Assembly (NCBI GenBank): GCA_030605895.1
Contig: JAUWHL010000143.1
Coordinates: 1-10,357, forward strand
DNA: 10,357 nt
Direction: 5' to 3'
Origin: Promethearchaeota archaeon
Lineage (GTDB): Archaea > Asgardarchaeota > Lokiarchaeia > Sigyniarchaeales > SOKP01
The notes under the pieces were generated by a model. The model did not search any database, was not told the DNA's origin, and worked only from the letters and a program-made list of their open reading frames with translations. This document shows positions 5,529 to 10,357 of the stretch, one piece after another. The position numbers were made by a program, and so were the translations under genes. Positions within the stretch are counted from its first letter, which is position 1. Every line of letters begins with the position of its first letter.

Positions 5529-7151
5529 CTAACTTTCATATTCTTGTAATTGATGTATTATTTGCTCAAAAAAATCTAGAGAATCCGGATATGAACCTAT
5601 ATTTAGAGCATCCATACCATTTTTACTTAAAATTTCTATATTTTCTAATAATTGCTTAGCAGAATGAAATTTGGCCTTAAAATTATCCCATTTCTCCCTA
5701 ATTTCATCATCTACTAAATCATTAAGGAATTCCTTTCCCTTTTCAAGAATTTCATTGATATTTTTAATCTCCATGGTTTTCATAGATGCCGTGAATCTTT
5801 TTTCTAATTTTGTGAGTTCTTCTTTCAAGAGTCTTTGTTTTTCTTCAAATTCTTTTCTGTTTTTGATTTGCTCCTTAGTTTTTTCTAAGATTTTTGAATA
5901 ATTCTCAGCTATTTCTAAGTTTTTTATTGAATTGGCAAGCTTGATAATTTTATCACATTCTCTTATATTGTTTTCAAATCGGTTATTTTTTTGATTATCA
6001 ATAATTTCTTTTTCTAAGTTCCCTATTTCTTCTAATATCTTATTATATGTTTTTTCAGCAGAATCGACTTCTTTATTTAACACATCTAATTTACCACGAT
6101 ACTCCGGCAAATCTATTTGTTCTACTTGTTTTATTAGAACATCAATCCTTGATTTTAATTCGTTATATTGATGTATCTCCTTCAATTTTATTATTTTTCC
6201 AGAAAAATTATCGAATTTTTTTATAAATTCTAATTTATTTTTCGCTTCTTGGATGTTATTACTAAATCCTTTCCACTTATTCTTAATTTTTTCTTCAATT
6301 AGATTAGAAATAAGATTCAACCCTTTTTCATAAATCTCAGTTGTTTTTGAAATGTCCAAACTTTCTAATGATGATTTAAGATCTTTTTCCAATCTTGATA
6401 GATCATTTACTATTTTCTCTTGTTCAGCTATCCACTTCCTTTTTTCTTTTAATATTAATTCTTTAGCACTTGGTATTAACGAGAGATCATAAACTGTTTC
6501 ATATTTTTTTATGAATGCTTCAACTAACTCATGGGCATTTAATATCCTTTTAGCTTTAATAAACGCGTAATATTCTTTTTCAACTCTAGTTGTTTCTTGT
6601 TCAATTTCAGAGAAAATTTGTTGATTTTCAAATTTTTCAGTTAATTCTGAAATTAACCTTTTTTGTTCCGTTACAAGAGCATCATCTTGAATTTTTTCAG
6701 CTAATCCAATTATCTCCTTTAATAATTCAATTGCGTTATTATATTGTTCAGATTCTATAGATTTTTCTGAGTTCTCTTTTAATTCCTCTATTTTTTCTAA
6801 AATTGGAAGTATAGTTTTTTCTTGATAATTAATTATTTCATACAGTTCATCTTTAGTGATATCTAGGTTCTTGAAAAATTCATATGTTTCAGATCTCATA
6901 TCAAAAGTATAATTTCTAATAATCCTAAACTGAGGGAACTCTTCTTTTAATAATACACGAATTTGGGCTACGTGGTTTTTTAAAGCTTGAGTGGCATTTC
7001 GTCCTATCCAGATATACATTGTTTTTATTTTCTGGATATAGATAGCTAAAATATTAACGATAGTGAAGACATCTTTTATATGTTCATAATCTATCTCATC
7101 AAAAGTTCCGTCATAATTTAACTTGAAGGTTTTTATTACATTTTCAACCAT
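5529..7151 (-). CDS. Gelsolin-like N-terminal domain fused to a long coiled-coil repeat protein
   Basis: A 540-residue protein in three parts. Residues 5-96 resemble one gelsolin repeat: DVFTI (27-31), then TMYIWIGRNATQALKNHVAQI (44-64), matching the gelsolin core V/IYxWxGxxAxxxxKxxA, then a strand FRIIRNYTF and SETYEFFKNL (87-96), matching the family's closing E-P-x-x-F-W-x-x-L. Residues 100-175 form helices including a TPR-like unit (SIESEQYNNAIELLKEII). From about 185 to the end the chain is Lys/Glu/Leu-rich helix with an internal repeat: 251-303 and 447-499 align with each other (EEKIKNKWKGF; DDEIREKWDNF), with a possible weaker copy at 190-240. The C-terminal unit (505-540) matches the downstream paralogue's. 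Gelsolin repeats bind actin and Ca2+, and Asgard archaea encode gelsolins and actins, so a cytoskeletal role is plausible but inferred. The ATG at 7151 has a strong ribosome-binding site. No secretion signal. Confidence 0.78.
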   Translation of the reverse strand: MVENVIKTFKLNYDGTFDEIDYEHIKDVFTIVNILAIYIQKIKTMYIWIGRNATQALKNHVAQIRVLLKEEFPQFRIIRNYTFDMRSETYEFFKNLDITKDELYEIINYQEKTILPILEKIEELKENSEKSIESEQYNNAIELLKEIIGLAEKIQDDALVTEQKRLISELTEKFENQQIFSEIEQETTRVEKEYYAFIKAKRILNAHELVEAFIKKYETVYDLSLIPSAKELILKEKRKWIAEQEKIVNDLSRLEKDLKSSLESLDISKTTEIYEKGLNLISNLIEEKIKNKWKGFSNNIQEAKNKLEFIKKFDNFSGKIIKLKEIHQYNELKSRIDVLIKQVEQIDLPEYRGKLDVLNKEVDSAEKTYNKILEEIGNLEKEIIDNQKNNRFENNIRECDKIIKLANSIKNLEIAENYSKILEKTKEQIKNRKEFEEKQRLLKEELTKLEKRFTASMKTMEIKNINEILEKGKEFLNDLVDDEIREKWDNFKAKFHSAKQLLENIEILSKNGMDALNIGSYPDSLDFFEQIIHQLQEYES

Positions 7152-7158
7152 TATAATT

Positions 7159-7163
7159 CCTCT
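7159..7163 (-). promoter_or_regulatory. Ribosome-binding site of the gelsolin-like gene
   Basis: The minus strand reads AGAGG here, with 7 bases between it and the ATG at 7151. It supports the chosen start and contrasts with the genes at 327-746 and 7304-9286, which have no such site and appear leaderless. Confidence 0.6.
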
Positions 7164-7196
7164 AAACTCCGTATAACAAAATAGTTAAAGAATTTG

Positions 7197-7204
7197 TTTT
7201 TAAA
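7197..7204 (-). promoter_or_regulatory. Candidate TATA box of the two-gene coiled-coil operon
   Basis: The minus strand reads TTTAAAAA, centred about 50 bases upstream of the ATG at 7151. Transcription would start near 7174 and give a leader of about 23 bases that contains the AGAGG ribosome-binding site, so box, leader and ribosome-binding site fit together. The gap of 152 bases from the peptidase gene further suggests its own promoter. Confidence 0.35.
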
Positions 7205-7303
7205 CATTTGCGATTAGAAAGACAAATTTCAGCTAAAAAGCTCAATTTTTAATAAAAATATGATTATTAAAAGAAAGATGAAGCCTTAGTTTACATGATT
7301 TTA

Positions 7304-9286
7304 TTATACTTTTTTCATAATGCTATTTTCTTCTAATAAATTCGCAAATTTTAGAACTTCGCTAGGATAAAAAAGATGTTGAAACTCTAAAGTTAGCATA
7401 GCACAAATTTCCTTAAGATTTAAAGATAATCCGACAAAATTAATCATTTCTTGAACATCTCCTCCCCAGACGTCTGGTGGTTCTGGAACTTTGAACTTCT
7501 CATACACACTTGATAGCAAAATTGGTATATAATATTTCAAATTCCTTCTCCCAACAAAATTTAAAGTCCATTTTTGTTTAAAATGATCTGGTCCTTTAAT
7601 AAGATTAAAATCAATAGATATATGTTTGCATAAGTTAATCCATCTAGAAGATAGATTTTTTTTCAATTCTTCTAATTCATTGGACTTTTCTGAAATTAAT
7701 TCTTCATTTATTGATGATAATGAATCAAATTTCTTTACTGAACCCAATAAGGTTTTTTCATAATTGATATAAGCATTAATTATTGTTATTCCCATTAAAA
7801 CCTTCTCATCTTTTGAAATCTCTGAGTTTGTAGTTTCTTGACGGAGTTTGTTATAAAGAAAAAATAATAATTTTTTTGCCTTACCAAGTCGCTTATAAAA
7901 GTTTTCTTCAATAATTGGCCATATAGTTATTAATGTCTCACTATTTTGTATTGAGAAGATATAACTAGTACAAAGAGTAATAGCTATCACTCGTTTCAAT
8001 TCGGTAGAATCACACTTCTCAATAGTGTCAAGAGAACTATGCCAAAAAGGATCTTCATGTCCAATCATTATACCAGGAATACCAATAGGCTGCGCTACAA
8101 ATACACCATGATCACTCCCACCTGAATAAGGGATTATCCGATATCGCATTGGCATTGATGTGCCATTTATTGCAATCCCTTTAGGGTGATCTGCAATTAT
8201 TTTTGTAAAATGTTGAATTATATCATTTAATATTGAAGGTCTTGAATAGGGTCCAAGACAAATATAACATGATGTTCCAATTTTAATGGGATGTTCCCCT
8301 ATCATATCTAAATTAATGTTAAAAAGTGCATTTTTAACAACATGTTGGTGTTCTTTAACCCAAGGGTATGTTCCATGAAATTCAGGAACCCAAAGAAATC
8401 TAATTGTCCGTTTAGGTGGAAGTAATACTTTCTGTTTTATAAGAGTTGTAAGTGAACGTGCCAATTCTAACAAACCTGCAGATCCACTTGCATTATCGTT
8501 TACCCCAGCAGCAGGATGACAAATATGCGCTGTTAGAATTATTTCTTCAAGAGGTTTTTCTGTACCTCGAATAGCAGCAGAAATTACTTCCAATTCTCCA
8601 TCATATATTTTTGCGTCAATTTTAGCATATAATTTAACAGATTCCTTTTTTAAAAGTTTCTTTAAATATAATGCTTGCTCATATGGGATGCTAAAACCAA
8701 AGGTTGTTTTTTCTAAATCTTCAGCTATAGCAGGAAATCTATTATAAATAGTCATACCTTGGTGACTAGCTGCTCGTTCTGGATTAGGATAGACTATAAC
8801 ACCTAATGCTCCTTTTTCTGCATATAAAGTAGGAACTATTATTCTTGGTGCTTCCATTAACACAATTTTACCTTTTACATCTTTACTTTCAAAATCCTCT
8901 TCTGTAATACCTTTCCCAACGTCAATTAACTCTGCGTTAACGTCACACCCTTTTGATCTTCCTAATACACACATTGGAATATCTTGAAATCGACATAAAA
9001 TTTCTTTTTTTGGCTCCATTAACCATAATTCCCCTGATTTTATATCCCAGCTTTGAGTTACTATCCATTCCCAAGTCTTAGTCTTTCCATCTGCAGGATA
9101 TTTGTGGAGTTTTAATTCATCTAAACCATATGATTCTAATTCGGTCATTACTCGTTCAACAATCTCATGATAATCTTGGGACCCCACCACTCGATTATAT
9201 TGTGAAATCTTCGCAACCCAATCCAAAGCGTGTTTTCCACTAACCTCATTTAATACGTCGTCAATAAATTTAGAGATATCCTTCAT
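7304..9286 (-). CDS. M28-type zinc aminopeptidase with PA-like insert and C-terminal extension
   Basis: A 660-residue cytoplasmic protein (no signal peptide). An N-terminal helical region (1-60) is followed by a PA-like domain (about 115-200; KGKIVLMEAP and EKGALGVIVYPNP). The catalytic domain (about 235-450) has LTAHICHP (251-258), NDNASG (263-268), PEFHGTYP (301-308), NLDMIGE (325-331), SGGSDHGVF (388-396) and FWHSSLDT (414-421). These supply the expected two-zinc set: a His at 254 or 257, Asp264, catalytic Glu302, Asp327 and His416. The HICHP-x-NDN-x-SG form is that of the M28 aminopeptidase-like (DUF4910-type) branch and differs from the classical H-x-D motif. Residues 450-660 are an unfamiliar mainly helical extension. 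The likely role is removal of N-terminal residues from peptides; the true substrate is unknown. The ATG at 9286 has a TATA-like box 29 bases upstream and no ribosome-binding site, so it is probably leaderless and separate from fumarase. Confidence 0.85.
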   Translation of the reverse strand: MKDISKFIDDVLNEVSGKHALDWVAKISQYNRVVGSQDYHEIVERVMTELESYGLDELKLHKYPADGKTKTWEWIVTQSWDIKSGELWLMEPKKEILCRFQDIPMCVLGRSKGCDVNAELIDVGKGITEEDFESKDVKGKIVLMEAPRIIVPTLYAEKGALGVIVYPNPERAASHQGMTIYNRFPAIAEDLEKTTFGFSIPYEQALYLKKLLKKESVKLYAKIDAKIYDGELEVISAAIRGTEKPLEEIILTAHICHPAAGVNDNASGSAGLLELARSLTTLIKQKVLLPPKRTIRFLWVPEFHGTYPWVKEHQHVVKNALFNINLDMIGEHPIKIGTSCYICLGPYSRPSILNDIIQHFTKIIADHPKGIAINGTSMPMRYRIIPYSGGSDHGVFVAQPIGIPGIMIGHEDPFWHSSLDTIEKCDSTELKRVIAITLCTSYIFSIQNSETLITIWPIIEENFYKRLGKAKKLLFFLYNKLRQETTNSEISKDEKVLMGITIINAYINYEKTLLGSVKKFDSLSSINEELISEKSNELEELKKNLSSRWINLCKHISIDFNLIKGPDHFKQKWTLNFVGRRNLKYYIPILLSSVYEKFKVPEPPDVWGGDVQEMINFVGLSLNLKEICAMLTLEFQHLFYPSEVLKFANLLEENSIMKKV

Positions 9287-9310
9287 AAATTAAGCACTAT
9301 CTAAAATTAT

Positions 9311-9319
9311 TTATATTAA
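9311..9319 (-). promoter_or_regulatory. Candidate TATA box of the M28 peptidase gene, leaderless spacing
   Basis: The minus strand reads TTAATATAA, centred 29 bases upstream of the ATG at 9286, the distance expected for transcription starting at the start codon. A second TATA-like stretch (CTATATAC, about 9321-9328) lies just upstream. No Shine-Dalgarno site lies between box and ATG. Confidence 0.42.
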
Positions 9320-9428
9320 GGTATATAGTTGAGAATTTTAATATATAAGTTCTCCTAAGAGAAGTAGAAATTTTGAAGAGATTTAATTTAAGATCTGAAT
9401 TTCTGTTATCTTTATTTTACCTCGTTAA

Positions 9429-10357
9429 TTACACCATTTTTTTAGGATCTAACAACTCATCCAAATTGTCTATTTTTAATCCCATCTCTTTAATAACTTC
9501 CCGGCAAGTTTTTCCTTCTTTATACGCCCGTTGTGCTATCTCAGAACATTTATCATATCCAATTATAGGAGTTAAATTTGTAACAACCATAAGCATTCGT
9601 TCTAAATGTTCATTGATTTTCTCAGTGTTGACTTCTAAGCCTACCAAACAATGATTAATAAATGAATTGATCCCTCCAATTAGTATTTCAATTGATTCAA
9701 GTACATTCATTATCATAACTGGTTTACATACATTCAAATCTAAAATACTTCCATATGCCTCTCCAAATGAAACCACCGAATCATTTCCAAGTACTTGAAG
9801 ACATACCTGAATCAAAGCTTCTGACTGAGTCGGATTTATTTTCCCGGGCATTATTGAAGACCCAGGTTCATTTTGAGGTAAAATTAATTCTGATAATCCT
9901 GCTCGAGGTCCACTCCCCATCCAACGAATATCATTAGCCATCTTTAAAAGAGATAAAGCTAATAATTTCAAGTTACCACTAACATTAACTATTGTATTAT
10001 GTGAAGCAATTCCTTCTGCTTTCACGGGATTAACTTTAAACGGTAAGTTAGTTATTTTTGATAGGTGAGACACAGTAAGTTCAGCAAAATTTTTATGTGC
10101 ATTTAATCCTGTTCCTAAGGCAGTCCCACCAATTGGGATATAATATAACTCATTGCAAGTATTTTCTAATCTTAGTAAATTAGTTTCGATTTGTTTTTTA
10201 TATACTCCAAATTCCAAAGATAAGGGGATAGGAACAGCGTCTTGTAAGTGTGTCCTACCTACTTTAATGATATTTTTAAACTCTTTAATTTTCTTCTCTA
10301 AATGTTTTATCAATCTTTCTAATATAGGAAATAGTGTTTGAATCATTTGCAAAGTAG
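9429..10357 (-). CDS. fumC: Fumarate hydratase class II, N-terminus beyond right edge
   Basis: The C-terminal two thirds (309 full codons visible) of a class II fumarase, which interconverts fumarate and L-malate in the citric acid cycle as an iron-free homotetramer. Visible signatures: VGRTHLQDAVPIPLSLEFG with the conserved His (about 10240-10263), GGTALGTGLNAH, the flexible loop GSSIMPGKINPTQ containing the catalytic Ser (9825-9863), the central helix NVCKPVMIMNVLESI, and the C-terminal YDKCSEIAQRAYKEGKTCREV with LDELLDPKKMV. The loop reads PGKINPTQ, as in fumarases; aspartases have PAKVNPVIPE and argininosuccinate lyases differ more. Asp in place of the usual Asn or Leu elsewhere cannot be judged without an alignment. 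The frame stays open to the window edge, so the first internal TTG (10352) is not a start; roughly 150 N-terminal residues are missing. The peptidase gene follows after 142 bases and seems to have its own promoter. Confidence 0.92.
   Translation of the reverse strand, partial: TLQMIQTLFPILERLIKHLEKKIKEFKNIIKVGRTHLQDAVPIPLSLEFGVYKKQIETNLLRLENTCNELYYIPIGGTALGTGLNAHKNFAELTVSHLSKITNLPFKVNPVKAEGIASHNTIVNVSGNLKLLALSLLKMANDIRWMGSGPRAGLSELILPQNEPGSSIMPGKINPTQSEALIQVCLQVLGNDSVVSFGEAYGSILDLNVCKPVMIMNVLESIEILIGGINSFINHCLVGLEVNTEKINEHLERMLMVVTNLTPIIGYDKCSEIAQRAYKEGKTCREVIKEMGLKIDNLDELLDPKKMV

Noticed and set aside
4903..5901. Ser/Phe-rich plus-strand frames at 4903-5178 and 5671-5901
   Set aside because: They are antisense shadows of Lys/Glu-rich coiled-coil codons and have no ribosome-binding site or motif.
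7231..7242. Short palindrome AGCT-AAAA-AGCT downstream of the M28 gene as a hairpin terminator
   Set aside because: A 4 bp stem is too weak, no clean T run follows on the minus strand, and archaeal termination does not need hairpins.
9429..10357. Aspartate ammonia-lyase or argininosuccinate lyase as the identity of the right-edge gene
   Set aside because: The signature loop reads PGKINPTQSEA and the C-terminus LDPKKMV, both typical of class II fumarase.

Overview
The window is strongly AT-rich and densely coding. It looks like a piece of an archaeal chromosome, most plausibly an Asgard (Promethearchaeota; Loki-/Heimdall-like) archaeon. The signs are: candidate TATA boxes about 28 bases upstream of start codons that lack a Shine-Dalgarno site (the leaderless archaeal pattern), oligo-T tracts after genes, several large Lys/Glu coiled-coil proteins, and a protein whose N-terminus looks like a gelsolin repeat joined to a long helical array. 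The lineage is an inference; there is no rRNA or tRNA here to anchor it.

Layout. Left block, minus strand: the N-terminal 80 codons of a pyroglutamyl-peptidase I (1-240, running off the left edge), a 139-residue Ala/Lys/Glu-rich helical protein (327-746) and a cysteine-rich DUF6125-type protein (1005-1526). Middle block, plus strand: a single-chain aconitase (1741-3666) followed 50 bases later by a class I methyltransferase (3717-4493) that resembles the trans-aconitate methyltransferase group. Right block, minus strand, read from right to left: a class II fumarase lacking its N-terminus (9429-10357, running off the right edge), a 660-residue M28-type metallopeptidase with a PA-like insert (7304-9286), then a two-gene unit encoding the gelsolin-like/coiled-coil protein (5529-7151) and a shorter paralogue of it (4512-5510). 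The plus and minus blocks converge with only 18 bases between stop codons at 4494-4511.

Functionally there are two themes. One is central carbon metabolism: aconitase and fumarase are both citric-acid-cycle enzymes, and the methyltransferase next to aconitase could deal with trans-aconitate, the off-pathway isomer of the aconitase intermediate. The other is helical, possibly cytoskeleton-related proteins: the paralogous pair shares a repeat about 50 residues long built round a Lys-Trp pair, plus matching terminal helical units, and only the longer copy carries the gelsolin-like head. The two peptidases suggest intracellular peptide turnover. No CRISPR array, insertion sequence, tRNA or rRNA was seen, and no gene-free stretch exceeds 300 bases (the longest, 747-1004, holds one candidate promoter and nothing else recognisable).
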